Of a DNA stretch of 64,000 nt, positions 36,140-46,005 are shown piece after piece. Every line of letters begins with the position of its first letter. The stretch's first letter is position 1. This DNA is from Hufsiella ginkgonis. Its GTDB lineage: Bacteria > Bacteroidota > Bacteroidia > Sphingobacteriales > Sphingobacteriaceae. The position numbers and the translations under genes were made by a program. The stretch spans positions 868,001 through 932,000 of the forward strand of contig NZ_WVHS01000001.1 of NCBI RefSeq assembly GCF_009834915.1, given 5' to 3'. Under the pieces are notes generated by a model. That model saw only the letters and a program-made list of their open reading frames with translations, ran no database searches and was not told where the DNA came from.

Positions 36140-37555
36140 ATGAAAAAGAAATTATTAAAGACCTGTCTTCTTTTGCACATGCTGCCGGCCGTGCTTGTCG
36201 CCCAGCCTTTAGCTACCCGGCTTAGCGCTGCCTGGCAAAAATTCGAAGCAGATCCCCAGTTGAAATATGCCAGCATCTCGTTAACGGTATTAAACACCAA
36301 CACGGGCGAAACGGTCTTCACCAAAAATGGGAACACCGGCCTGGCACCTGCCTCTACCTTGAAAACGATCGTTTCGGCTACCGCGTTTCATGTGTTGGGG
36401 CCGGGTTTTACCTACCAGACCACCCTGGGCTATAGCGGGTCGATCGATGGCAAGGGCACCCTTACGGGCGACGTGATCATCACCGGCGGCGGCGACCCTA
36501 CGCTCGGGAGCTGGCGATATACCGCATCGCGCGAGCAGGCGATCTTAAAACGATGGACGGAAGCCATCAGGAGTGCCGGGATCAAAAAAATCGCCGGCCG
36601 GATCATCTCAGACGACCGGCTTTTCGGCACACAAACGCTGCCTCCCGGTTGGATCTGGCAGGATATCGGGAATTACTATGGCGCAGGGCCTGCTTCGCTT
36701 ACCTGGCGCGAGAACCAGTTCGACCTGGTATTTAGCCCGGGAAGCAAGGTCGGCTCACCTGTTTCGCTGGTGAAAACCGACCCAAAATTTCCTTACTTAA
36801 CCATTGTGAACGAGGTGATTACCGGTCCCGCTGGGAGCGGAGACAATGTATATGCCTATTCTTCGCCTTATACCAATATCATTTACCTCCGGGGAAGCTA
36901 CGGCATCGACCTCAAAAAGGTGATCTCCGCGTCGGTGCCTGATCCAGCTTTAGAGGCAGCCGGGCGATTGATGGACACCCTTAGCCTGGCCGGCATCCCT
37001 GTACAGTCCGTTACTACTGCAAGGATCTTGTCTATGGAGAAGAAAAGTTTCGTTCCCCCTGCCAGGCTGGTAGATACGTACACCTCACCAACCCTCGCGC
37101 AGATCATTTACTGGTATAACCAGAAGAGCATCAACCTGTATGGAGAACACCTGGTGAAGGCCATTGCACAACAACTGGGGAAAGAGATTACCACCCCGGC
37201 GGGTGCTTCGGCAGTAGTGGCATTCTGGAACACCAAACTCGGTATCGACAAAAATGCATTGAATATGATAGATGGCAGCGGCCTCTCGCCCGGCACCCGG
37301 GTTACTACCACCGCAATGGCGCAGATCCTCGCTTCTGCAAAAAAGGAGCCCTGGTTCGCCAGCTATTTCGAAAGCTTGCCGACCTATAATAACATGAAAA
37401 TGAAGAGCGGCAGCATTAATGACGTGCTGGCTTACGCCGGGTACGAAACCAATAACGGTACGCCACTGGCATTTTCGTTTATCATAAACAACTATAATGG
37501 CAGTAGCGCGGCGGTGAAACAAAAGATGTTCAACGTGCTCGACCTGTTAAAGTAA
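36140..37555 (+). CDS. dacB: PBP4-type D-alanyl-D-alanine carboxypeptidase/endopeptidase
   Basis: A 471-residue periplasmic protein with a signal peptide (about 1-21). The catalytic SxxK is S72-T-L-K75 in APASTLKTI, the second motif is in DGSGLSPGTRVTT (SGL replacing the usual SxN), and the KTG-box equivalent is KMKSGS near the C terminus. It trims or cuts peptidoglycan cross-links. It is transcribed alone, divergent from sdhC. Confidence 0.9.
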   Translation: MKKKLLKTCLLLHMLPAVLVAQPLATRLSAAWQKFEADPQLKYASISLTVLNTNTGETVFTKNGNTGLAPASTLKTIVSATAFHVLGPGFTYQTTLGYSGSIDGKGTLTGDVIITGGGDPTLGSWRYTASREQAILKRWTEAIRSAGIKKIAGRIISDDRLFGTQTLPPGWIWQDIGNYYGAGPASLTWRENQFDLVFSPGSKVGSPVSLVKTDPKFPYLTIVNEVITGPAGSGDNVYAYSSPYTNIIYLRGSYGIDLKKVISASVPDPALEAAGRLMDTLSLAGIPVQSVTTARILSMEKKSFVPPARLVDTYTSPTLAQIIYWYNQKSINLYGEHLVKAIAQQLGKEITTPAGASAVVAFWNTKLGIDKNALNMIDGSGLSPGTRVTTTAMAQILASAKKEPWFASYFESLPTYNNMKMKSGSINDVLAYAGYETNNGTPLAFSFIINNYNGSSAAVKQKMFNVLDLLK

Positions 37556-37712
37556 GAAGCGGTTGATTTGGGAAGGGTGGTAGACCATGAGCGATCAATG
37601 GTCAGCATCCGGCAGACCGTTCTTCGGCAGGCCCGGGCACCTGGGGGGCTTTCGAAAATTCACGTTAAAACCGTGTAAGTAACCGCTCCTTTACCAACAT
37701 TCTTTTACAGTG

Positions 37713-38654
37713 TCAATCTTTCGCCTTCCCTTCAATCAACCGGTCATCAGCTTGTTCCTCGAACGCTTTCGCTTCCTTTTGTTTAGGAGGTGGCGCAAAT
37801 TCCGTAGAGCGGTACACGTACCAAACGCCGGTTAAAGCGGTGAGCGTAGAGATCACGTAAAAGGTGATGGACATAAACACGGCCAGTCCCTGGTCGATAT
37901 GAAAATAACCTGCGGTATGTGTCATGGCATATTCACGAAGGCCGATACCTCCCGGGAGGCCGGCAGGAATGTTTGCAGCCAGCGCCGAAAGGAAGTAACT
38001 GAACAGGTAAGGAGCAAATTTACCATTGAAGCTTTGCGATAGCAGGATGCAAACAATGGCCGCGAGCTGCAGCGCCTGCACTACAATGGCCTTGCCATGC
38101 GTTGATAAAAAATACGTGGTATAATCTTTAAAGAACCGCCGCATCACCAGGTAATAGATAACGGTGCCGGCAACCAGTACCGCGATCGGTATGCCCGCAT
38201 GGATATCGATCTGGGGGATGAGGATGATCAGCGCCACGGCGAGGAGCCCGATGGCCCATAAACCGCTGAGCCGGTCGAAGAACATGGCGAGAAGGATGCG
38301 TTTGGTGGGCAACTCGTATTTTTTCCGCAGGATGTAGATCTTGTAACCGTCGCCGCCGACCCCTCCCGGCAGAAAAACGTTGTAAAACATGCCGAGCATG
38401 TATAGCCGGAGGTTGAAACCGGCATCGAGGTTGATGCCGATGCTGCGTATGAGCCCGAGACTCCGCGACGACGACACCAGCTGTGAGCAGATATATAATA
38501 CCAAGGCCAGCAGGAGATACCATGGATTGCTCCTTAACAGGTACGTTTTAAGCACCCGGACATCGATCTTCTGAAAAACGAAGTACAGCAACGCGAACGT
38601 AACCGCTGTTTTGAGTACGATCTTAAGAATGCCCCAAAGTTTCTGCCTGTCCAT
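37713..38654 (-). CDS. Flippase-like membrane protein (LPG synthase TM/UPF0104 family)
   Basis: A 313-residue integral membrane protein with about eight helices. It shows the family pattern YLLLALVLYICSQLVSSSRSLGLIR, GVGGDGYKIYILRKKY and PAGLPGGIGLREYAMTHTAG. Relatives include the membrane half of MprF and proteins thought to move lipid-linked sugars or aminoacyl lipids. It overlaps the GT2 gene by 32 bases and ends the five-gene operon, so a role in handling a lipid-linked sugar is likely but unproven. Confidence 0.82.
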   Translation of the reverse strand: MDRQKLWGILKIVLKTAVTFALLYFVFQKIDVRVLKTYLLRSNPWYLLLALVLYICSQLVSSSRSLGLIRSIGINLDAGFNLRLYMLGMFYNVFLPGGVGGDGYKIYILRKKYELPTKRILLAMFFDRLSGLWAIGLLAVALIILIPQIDIHAGIPIAVLVAGTVIYYLVMRRFFKDYTTYFLSTHGKAIVVQALQLAAIVCILLSQSFNGKFAPYLFSYFLSALAANIPAGLPGGIGLREYAMTHTAGYFHIDQGLAVFMSITFYVISTLTALTGVWYVYRSTEFAPPPKQKEAKAFEEQADDRLIEGKAKD

Positions 38655-39579
38655 TGAAAATACGCCTTACCTGGTAAGTTTTGCGGTTGGTTCCTTCAAA
38701 ATACGTACGAACATTGATTTCTGCAAGTATCCCGATGGTGATCAGCTGGATGCCGCCGAGTAAAAAGATCAGGCCGAGGATCAGCATCGGCTTTCCGCCG
38801 ATACTCTGCCCCAGAATCTTAAGTGTAAGCAAATAAAGGTTGATGAGTATACCCATGCCCAGCGAGATAAAACCAATAGTGCCAAAGAGGTGCATCGGTT
38901 TTTGAATATACTTTCTGAAGAAAATCATGGTGACCAGGTCGGCCATTACCTTAAACGTGCGATTGATCCCGTATTTTGACTTCCCGAACTGGCGGGCGTG
39001 GTGCTTTACATCCATCTGCGTGATCCTGGCTCCCTGCATTTTGGCGAGCACGGGGATAAAGCGGTGAAGCTCGCCATAAATACCCAGGTCTTCGGCGATC
39101 TCGCGTTTAAATATCTTGAGTGTGCAGCCGTAATCTTTAATGTAAACACCGGTAAATCTCCTGATCAGGGCGTTGGCAATGCCTGAAGGGATCTTGCGGA
39201 GCAACATGCCATCCTTGCGGTTTGCGCGGTTACCGGCTACCACGTCCCAATCTTCGTCTTTAAGCCGCTGCAGTAATACCGGGATATCGGTGGGGTCGTT
39301 TTGAAGATCGCCATCTAGCAAGGCGATATAATTGCCGTTAGCATGATCGATACCGGCAGTCATTGCAGTACTTTGACCGTAGTTTTTGCGAAGCTCCACC
39401 AATACCGTGCGCTCGTCGGCATGTTTCTTAATCTCGGCGCGGGTGCCATCGGTAGAACCGTCGTCTACTAAAATCACTTCGTAATCCATCCCGTCCAGTG
39501 CCGCCCTGATCGCGCTTACCAGCGGAGAAATGTTCTCTTCTTCATTTAGAACGGTGACGATAACAGATAGCTCTCTCAT
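38623..39579 (-). CDS. GT2 glycosyltransferase, polyprenyl-phosphate-sugar synthase type
   Basis: A 318-residue family 2 transferase. The catalytic domain shows LSVIVTVLNEEENI, VDDGSTDGT near 41-49, LDGDLQNDP near 91-99 and the GCTLKIFKR region. Two C-terminal membrane helices (about 235-290) follow, as in DPM1/GtrB/ArnC-like enzymes that load a sugar on polyprenyl phosphate. It starts within the stop of the GT39 gene (ATGA). The product could feed that GT39 enzyme. Confidence 0.88.
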   Translation of the reverse strand: MRELSVIVTVLNEEENISPLVSAIRAALDGMDYEVILVDDGSTDGTRAEIKKHADERTVLVELRKNYGQSTAMTAGIDHANGNYIALLDGDLQNDPTDIPVLLQRLKDEDWDVVAGNRANRKDGMLLRKIPSGIANALIRRFTGVYIKDYGCTLKIFKREIAEDLGIYGELHRFIPVLAKMQGARITQMDVKHHARQFGKSKYGINRTFKVMADLVTMIFFRKYIQKPMHLFGTIGFISLGMGILINLYLLTLKILGQSIGGKPMLILGLIFLLGGIQLITIGILAEINVRTYFEGTNRKTYQVRRIFNGQAETLGHS

Positions 39580-41174
39580 TTTATTTCAAATAACTTGAGT
39601 CCCCGGTACTCCTTCAGCAGCAAAGCTGATGGGTTTTTTAAATCGCGGTCAAAGGTAAAATAATAACCCGGCTTAATATCCTGTTCGGTAAACTCTACTT
39701 TCTTCATACGTGACCTTTCAATGTAAAAGATCAGCCGGTCGTGGAACGGGATGGTAAGCACTTCGGGATGATACTGGTAAAAATAGAAGGGTTTATTGCG
39801 GCTGAGGGTGCCCATTTCCGTGGCTGCATGGCGAAAGTAAACGGCGTCACGCCGCTGGAAGCGCTCGGGAAGTACGAACCAGCTGAAGCCCAGCCTCGCC
39901 ACCAGCAACAAGCCGGCAAACGCTACGATCTTTGCTTTATCCAGGCGGTAAATGAGCCAGGTAAAGAATGCGGCCGACACAAAAATAGCCGCGGTTTTAA
40001 CACCCAGCAGCGGTACGGCCTGCTGCAGGCCGGCAAATAAAGTCGACGGTACCGCCAACGTGATAATACATGCAATAGCCAGCAGGATATGATTAAATAC
40101 GCGGTTGGTTTTAGGAAGCGAATCCCGGTAGGTATAGTAGCCGTAACTGAACGTAATGAGCAGCAGCGGGTAGAGCATAAGCAGGTACCGGGGCCGCGTT
40201 TCGGGCGATAACCAGTAGATCCAGATATTGGCCAGGAAGGTAATGAGCAGGAACCGGAGAAACGGATGCCCGAAGATCTCTTTCCGCGACGAGCGCTTTA
40301 CGCAAAACAGTAGCAACAGGCTTGCTGGCAGCAAGTGCACGAGGTGTTCGAACGGAAAGGTAAGCACGTAACCGAACGTTTTCCAGAGACCGGCTCGCAC
40401 AGCGGTGCGCTGGCTGCTCTGGTCCCAGATGGTGGCGAAATATCCGCCGAGATTGGGATTATACCTCGAGTAATTATAAAAATACGCGCCGATAATAAAC
40501 ACACACAACAATCCCGGTAGGATGTGCTGCCAGCTGAACAGCTTTTTAAGGTTACGGGTATACGCGAGGAGGGCGATCAGCGTCATCCCCTGGAACACGA
40601 TAGACGGCAGGCCCTTGCACAGGAACGTAACGGCCGTAATGAGGTACGAAAACAGGAATACCTGCAGCCATTGCTCCTTGCGGTAAAAGTGGAAGATCAG
40701 CATGAAAGAGCCGAACGTGAGCCACGAGTAAAAAATATCGATATGCCCCAGCATCGAATCATAAAGCAGCATGCGCGAGTTCACCATGAAGAGAATGGCG
40801 CTTAACAGGGCGATCCGTTTATCGCGCAGGAAGCAGGCCACGGCTAACCAGATCGTAACGGTAAAAAGGAACAATGGCACAATGGCGGGTAAACGGGTAG
40901 CGAACTCCGAGAAATTACCGCTTAACAGGTAGGTAGCGGCAAGTATCCAGTTGTAAAGGGGCGGTTTATTGTAATAGTATTCTCCGCCGATGGTTGGCAC
41001 CGAATAATTCTTACTGAGGATCATCTCCAGGGCTACGTTCGCACGGGTGGGCTCATCGGCAAATAAAGGCAACAAGCCAAGGTTCACGAAAAATGCGGGA
41101 ATAGCCAGCACGAGGAGAAAGATAAATGCCTTCCCGGGATCCCGCTCAATAAATTCGTCAAGTTTGCCGATCAT
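39576..41174 (-). CDS. GT39-type (ArnT/PMT-like) glycosyltransferase
   Basis: A 532-residue membrane protein with about 11 helices. The first loop carries the family's acidic motif region LFADEPTRANVALEMI, followed by VPTIGGEYYYNKPPLYNW as in ArnT. Such enzymes move a sugar from polyprenyl phosphate to lipid A, protein or another envelope acceptor on the outer face of the membrane. It overlaps the receptor gene upstream (ATGA) and the GT2 gene downstream. Confidence 0.87.
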   Translation of the reverse strand: MIGKLDEFIERDPGKAFIFLLVLAIPAFFVNLGLLPLFADEPTRANVALEMILSKNYSVPTIGGEYYYNKPPLYNWILAATYLLSGNFSEFATRLPAIVPLFLFTVTIWLAVACFLRDKRIALLSAILFMVNSRMLLYDSMLGHIDIFYSWLTFGSFMLIFHFYRKEQWLQVFLFSYLITAVTFLCKGLPSIVFQGMTLIALLAYTRNLKKLFSWQHILPGLLCVFIIGAYFYNYSRYNPNLGGYFATIWDQSSQRTAVRAGLWKTFGYVLTFPFEHLVHLLPASLLLLFCVKRSSRKEIFGHPFLRFLLITFLANIWIYWLSPETRPRYLLMLYPLLLITFSYGYYTYRDSLPKTNRVFNHILLAIACIITLAVPSTLFAGLQQAVPLLGVKTAAIFVSAAFFTWLIYRLDKAKIVAFAGLLLVARLGFSWFVLPERFQRRDAVYFRHAATEMGTLSRNKPFYFYQYHPEVLTIPFHDRLIFYIERSRMKKVEFTEQDIKPGYYFTFDRDLKNPSALLLKEYRGLKLFEIK

Positions 41175-43225
41175 AAACCAACGCTAACGCCTGCATAATA
41201 ATTTCGCCCGGGCGAAGGGTTAAAATACCTTCCGCCGAAGGCGTTGAGGTCATTGCCGAGGCTGTATTTTTCGTTGAGGAGGTTATCGGCGCCGGCATAC
41301 AATGACAGCGTATATCCCTTTTGCTTCCGGAATCTCCAACCCGTTTTTACCTGGAGGAGGTCAAACTTGTCGGCATAAGCTGTGCCGGCATCATTTAGCG
41401 GGATCTTACCGGTGTAGTTATGCTGGCCGAAAATATATACCTGGCCGGGGAAACTAACCTGCAGACTTGTTACCAGCACATCAGACGGCACCCCGGTCAA
41501 TTTATTACCCGAATAATCTGCCGCCGCATTTTTATAGTCGCTAAACAGGAAATTGCTGTAGGTATAGCTGTTCCTGAGCTCCAGCGCTCTTACCAGCCCG
41601 TGTGTTCTTGGTGCGATCACCAAAAAAGAGACTTGCGATTCGACACCGGTTTGCCTGGTACCACCGGCATTAATGTAATACTCCTGGTCGCTGGCGGTAA
41701 CGCGCCTCACAATGGCTTGCTGCATTTTGTACCTGAATACACTCGCATCGAGCGAAAAGCGGCTGGTGCGGTAGCGTAAACCGGTTTCGTAATTCCAGCC
41801 GGTCTCGGGCTGCAGGCCCGTATTAATTACATTATCTGATGCCCGGATCTCGGCAATGGTAGGCGGCGAGTAACCCCTGCTAACAGAAGCCCTCCAGGCG
41901 AAGGCCGGTGAGATGAGAAACGACGAGGCCAACCGGGGCATCAGCTGGTTATTTAGCCGCTTTACCACGTTGCCTTTTATGGCAGGGAAACTGCTGCTGT
42001 AGCCGAATGAATAAAGGTTGATACTGGCCGCGCCCTCGATCACCAACCGGTTAAACAGGTCGAGAGAAAGATGGGTAAAAGCAAAGTCCTGGTTGGCACG
42101 AAGTTTATCTGCCGCCATCAGGCTTCCCTTTATGCCCTGGTTATTGGTATAGTTTTTAAAGTCGGTGTTGGTTTGCTGCGCCTCGAGGCCGGTGTTCCAA
42201 AGAATTACAGTACTCCCGGTAGTATCCTTTAGCTCGGCATACGTGCGGAGGCTCCAGGTGTTCTCTTTCCGTGTTTCATAATTTGTAATAAATGGATTTT
42301 TGAAATCGGTAAGGAAACCCGATAACGAGATCACATGCTTCCAATTTCGGGTGATGGCGATCTCATGCAGCACACCGCCGAGCACGGTTTTATTATAGAT
42401 GGCCGCTTTCTGGTCGGCGGCCCCGGGCGCAGTGCCGGCCGGCGGACGTGCAGCTTTTGGATCTGCGGCAGACTGAACGGCGGTGAGGCCGCCCGGCGTT
42501 TGATAATCCAGGTCCGAGAAAAGCAGCACTGCCCGTATATTTGCGTTCGGCCTGTATTTCCATTGCTGCGAGAGGTTGGCATATTTACGGTGCAGACCGC
42601 TGTTTTGCCGGTAACCGTCCGAACGCTGGTACGCCTGGTTAACAGAAAAATTATATTTGCCTGACCGTTCCTGGAAAAACGCCCGTTCCTGGAAAAGCCC
42701 GAAAGAACCGCCGCCAAGATCGATCGAGAATGATTCCCCCGGGCTACCATAGCTTCGCGGGTTAAGCAGGATGGCGCCGCCGGAATTGGCGCCGAAAACG
42801 CTTCCTTCGGGGCCTCGTAAAAACTCGATCCGGCCGGTGCTGCCCGCATCAAGCAGGTTCAGGTAAGTATTTCCACCGGCATCCGTTAACGGGAACTCGT
42901 CCAGGTAAACCTTCAGGTTCCTGATCCCGAACGGAGACCGCAGAAGACTTCCCCTCACCGAAAGGCGATAGCTTCCCGGCGAACGTTCTTCCATGCGGAT
43001 ACCGGGTAACGCGTTAATCGCCGAAACCAGTGAAGCATTGGGCTGCTTACTTAATTCTGCGGCGCCAATTACGGCCGCCGATGCCGGCGACCTCAGCAAG
43101 GGTCGGTCTGAAAAGTACCCTTTTACCTGGACGTCCTCCATGCGAACAACACTATCAGCGCCTTGTTGGGCGAAAAGGCTTCGGGTTAACAGGAAGCAAA
43201 GCGCAACGAAGGCAAACTTTTTCAT
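41171..43225 (-). CDS. TonB-dependent receptor
   Basis: A 684-residue outer membrane receptor with a signal peptide (about 1-19), a plug domain (SASVVSAINALPGIRMEERS-like segment near 58-80, GPEGSVFGANSGGAILLNP near 134-152) and a full 22-strand-type barrel ending in an aromatic-rich strand (YYAGVSVGL). There is no carboxypeptidase-like N-terminal extension, so it resembles iron or cofactor receptors rather than SusC. The cargo is unknown. It sits 34 bases after the sugar dehydrogenase-like gene and overlaps the GT39 gene. Confidence 0.88.
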   Translation of the reverse strand: MKKFAFVALCFLLTRSLFAQQGADSVVRMEDVQVKGYFSDRPLLRSPASAAVIGAAELSKQPNASLVSAINALPGIRMEERSPGSYRLSVRGSLLRSPFGIRNLKVYLDEFPLTDAGGNTYLNLLDAGSTGRIEFLRGPEGSVFGANSGGAILLNPRSYGSPGESFSIDLGGGSFGLFQERAFFQERSGKYNFSVNQAYQRSDGYRQNSGLHRKYANLSQQWKYRPNANIRAVLLFSDLDYQTPGGLTAVQSAADPKAARPPAGTAPGAADQKAAIYNKTVLGGVLHEIAITRNWKHVISLSGFLTDFKNPFITNYETRKENTWSLRTYAELKDTTGSTVILWNTGLEAQQTNTDFKNYTNNQGIKGSLMAADKLRANQDFAFTHLSLDLFNRLVIEGAASINLYSFGYSSSFPAIKGNVVKRLNNQLMPRLASSFLISPAFAWRASVSRGYSPPTIAEIRASDNVINTGLQPETGWNYETGLRYRTSRFSLDASVFRYKMQQAIVRRVTASDQEYYINAGGTRQTGVESQVSFLVIAPRTHGLVRALELRNSYTYSNFLFSDYKNAAADYSGNKLTGVPSDVLVTSLQVSFPGQVYIFGQHNYTGKIPLNDAGTAYADKFDLLQVKTGWRFRKQKGYTLSLYAGADNLLNEKYSLGNDLNAFGGRYFNPSPGRNYYAGVSVGL

Positions 43226-43259
43226 AGCGCGAAATTAGGATTAATAAGCGGAAAGCTTA

Positions 43260-44579
43260 CTATTTAGCCTTCACCAACCACACCGTGCCGCCCGCATCGT
43301 CGGCCACCAGGAGCGCGCCTTCGGGGGTAACCGTTACCCCAACAGGGCGTCCGTAAACCTGGCTTTTCTCCTTATCGGCCACAAACCCAGTAAGAAAATC
43401 TACGGGCTCGCCAAACGGAACGCCATTTTTAAACGGCACGAACAGCACTTTGTATCCAACCAGCGCCGACCGGTTCCACGACCCGTGCTGGCCCACGAAG
43501 GCGCCGTCGCGATAAGGCGCGGGAAAGGCCGTTCCCCTGTAAAACGCAAGACCTAGTGATGCGGTATGGGCGCCTACCGGAACATCCGGCACAATGGCCT
43601 TTTTAACCAGTTCCGGATTTTCGCCCTTGCGCCGCGGATCTTCATGCTGCCCGAAATAAGCATACGGCCAGCCATAAAAGCCCCCTTGCTTTACGCTGGT
43701 GATGTAATCGGGCACAAGGTCGTCGCCAAGCTCATCGCGCTCATTTACCGCGGTCCAGAGTGTTTGCGTGCCGGGCGCCCAGTCCATCCCCACAGGATTG
43801 CGTAAACCGCTGGCGTAGATCCTCTCGCCCGTCCCATCCGGGTGCACTTCCAGGATATTTGCACGCCTTTTTTCGTTCGCCATGCCATGTTCTGCCACAT
43901 TGCTGCCTGAGCCCACGGAAATATAGATCCTCGAGCCATCGCTATTTGCCAGCAGGTTGCGTGTCCAGTGGTTGTTATAGCCGCCGGCCGGAAGGCGAAC
44001 GATGGTCTCGCCTTTCCCGGTGATTTTAGTTTGACCCTCCTGGTACGGAAATTTCATCACGCCATCGGTATTGGCTACGTAAAAGGCATCACCGATGATG
44101 AGCATCCCGAAAGGCTGTGCCAATCCGCCAAGGAAAGTTTCACGTACTTCGGGCACACCGTCCTTATCCGCATCGCGGAAGAGGATAATGGTGTTGGCGC
44201 TATTGCCAGCAGTTTCGGACTTGGATTTACCGGAAATGAGCCCGGCGATCTTTTCCTTTGCCGACCGCTCGGATTGCGAAAGCACCACCAGTATATCCCC
44301 GTTAGGTGCGATGTAAATGTTCCTGGGATTCCTGAGGTCCCCGGCAAATTTGGTCACGGTAAATCCGTCTGGTGCGACGGGTGTCTTTCCGTCGGGCCAA
44401 CCGATCACATTGCTAAAGTTCTTGTGTGATTGCATGGTATCCGGTTCGGGGAGCTCCACCACTTTACTGGCAGGAGTACCCACCGTATCACCGGGTGGTG
44501 GCGGATTATTGTTTCCCTGGTTACAGGCTGCACACACCGTGATCATAATTGCGCTTAATAATGATGCATTCTTTTTCAT
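43260..44579 (-). CDS. PQQ-type sugar (sorbosone) dehydrogenase-like lipoprotein
   Basis: A 439-residue six-bladed beta-propeller protein. The N terminus is a lipobox (ITVCAAC, cysteine at about 19), so it is probably membrane anchored. WTRNLLANSDGSRIYISVGSGSN, ASGLRNPVGMDW and GQHGSWNRS are hallmarks of the glucose/sorbosone dehydrogenase family, with arginines and histidines for PQQ. The sugar is not predictable and some relatives are not enzymes. It is probably the first gene of the operon that continues with the receptor and glycosyltransferases. Confidence 0.85.
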   Translation of the reverse strand: MKKNASLLSAIMITVCAACNQGNNNPPPPGDTVGTPASKVVELPEPDTMQSHKNFSNVIGWPDGKTPVAPDGFTVTKFAGDLRNPRNIYIAPNGDILVVLSQSERSAKEKIAGLISGKSKSETAGNSANTIILFRDADKDGVPEVRETFLGGLAQPFGMLIIGDAFYVANTDGVMKFPYQEGQTKITGKGETIVRLPAGGYNNHWTRNLLANSDGSRIYISVGSGSNVAEHGMANEKRRANILEVHPDGTGERIYASGLRNPVGMDWAPGTQTLWTAVNERDELGDDLVPDYITSVKQGGFYGWPYAYFGQHEDPRRKGENPELVKKAIVPDVPVGAHTASLGLAFYRGTAFPAPYRDGAFVGQHGSWNRSALVGYKVLFVPFKNGVPFGEPVDFLTGFVADKEKSQVYGRPVGVTVTPEGALLVADDAGGTVWLVKAK

Positions 44580-44650
44580 AAGCCGTAGATAGTAGTATTA
44601 TGAACAAGCCGGTACAGAAACTGTTTAGGCGGCTCATGCGATAGCGCCAT

Positions 44651-44690
44651 AAAAAAACCGCCTCATAGTTAATCTATGAGACGGCTTTTT
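44651..44690 (-). terminator. Terminator of the ammonium transporter gene
   Basis: The stem CCGCCTCATAG / CTATGAGACGG with loop TTAAT (44658-44684) is flanked by seven A on the left (a T-run on the minus strand) and five T on the right. It ends the ammonium transporter transcript before the dehydrogenase gene and could also act in reverse. Confidence 0.8.
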
Positions 44691-44712
44691 ACAAGGTTAA
44701 GGATAAGTAAGG

Positions 44713-46005
44713 TTACAGGGCTTCGTCGTGCTGGGTAGCATCAAGACCAAGCTCTTCTTCTTCCCTGCTAACGCGAAGCGGGCTGATGATATCAGTCACT
44801 TTTAACAGGATAAACGAACCGATAAAGGCGAAAGCCGATACAGACACAAGCGCAACCAGGTGTTTAACGAACAGGGCGGTGTCGCCGAAAGCGAGGCCTT
44901 CTGCGCCGGCACCGTTTACGCTCTTAGTGGCGAAAATACCGGTCATTAACATACCTACCATGCCACCCACACCATGACAAGGGAATACGTCGAGTGTATC
45001 ATCGATACCGGTTTTTGAACGCCAGATAACCACCAGGTTACTTACCACTGCGGCAATGATGCCGATAACAAGCGCACTTGATACGGTAACGAAACCGGCA
45101 GCAGGCGTAATGGCCACAAGACCTACAACCGCACCGATACAAGCACCCACAGCGGATGGCTTTTTACCTAACAGGATATCAAAGAAGATCCACGACATGG
45201 CGGCAGCGGCCGAAGCGGTGGTGGTAGTAGCCAAAGCGGTTGAGGCGAGCTCGTTAGCTCCCAGCGCAGAACCGGCATTGAAGCCGAACCATCCGAACCA
45301 GAGTAACCCAGTACCCAGGATCACATAACTCACACGTGCCGGCGTATGCTCGGGATTTGTTCTTTTCTTCAGGTACAATGCGGAGGCAAGTGCAGCCCAG
45401 CCGGCAGACATGTGTACCACCGTACCGCCTGCAAAGTCGAGCACCCCGTATTTGAAGAAATAGCCTTCCGGATGCCAGGTAGCGTGTGCTAAAGGAATAT
45501 AGATCACCACGATAAATAGCGTGATAAAGATCAGGTAAGAGTTGAAACGGATACGTTCTGCGAAAGCACCCGTGATAAGCGCAGGCGTGATCACCGCGAA
45601 TTTCAACTGGAACATGGCAAAAAGTACTACCGGGATAGTACCCCAGGATACGCCAAGCGTATTCTGCATCATAAAGAAGGTGGATGGGTTACCAAGAAAA
45701 CCATATCCGCCAACATCCTCTCCGAAAGCCATGCTAAAGCCGAAAACAACCCAGAGAATGGTAATGAGGCCCATACAAACAAAACTCTGGAGCATGGTAG
45801 AGATTACGTTCTTTTTGCGCACCATACCCCCGTAGAAGAAGGCCAGGCCAGGCGTCATTAACAGTACCAGCGCGGTAGAGATCAGCAACCAGGCAGTGTC
45901 GGCCTTGTCGATCGCTCCTGCGGGCACTACAGCTTTAGCTCCCGGGTAGAGCAACCCGAGCACTACAACAATAACCAGTAGTGAGAAAGGAAAGATTTTT
46001 TTCAT
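44713..46005 (-). CDS. amtB: Ammonium transporter
   Basis: A 430-residue Amt/Mep/Rh channel with a signal-like first helix and 11 further helices. The family stretches FFYGGMVRKKNV, DFAGGTVVHMSAGWAALASAL (with the pore histidine) and DVFPCHGVGGMVGMLMTG (second pore histidine) are present. It conducts ammonium across the inner membrane. No glnK/PII gene is adjacent in this window, which is unusual among bacteria in general but seen in Bacteroidota. It has its own terminator. Confidence 0.94.
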   Translation of the reverse strand: MKKIFPFSLLVIVVVLGLLYPGAKAVVPAGAIDKADTAWLLISTALVLLMTPGLAFFYGGMVRKKNVISTMLQSFVCMGLITILWVVFGFSMAFGEDVGGYGFLGNPSTFFMMQNTLGVSWGTIPVVLFAMFQLKFAVITPALITGAFAERIRFNSYLIFITLFIVVIYIPLAHATWHPEGYFFKYGVLDFAGGTVVHMSAGWAALASALYLKKRTNPEHTPARVSYVILGTGLLWFGWFGFNAGSALGANELASTALATTTTASAAAAMSWIFFDILLGKKPSAVGACIGAVVGLVAITPAAGFVTVSSALVIGIIAAVVSNLVVIWRSKTGIDDTLDVFPCHGVGGMVGMLMTGIFATKSVNGAGAEGLAFGDTALFVKHLVALVSVSAFAFIGSFILLKVTDIISPLRVSREEEELGLDATQHDEAL

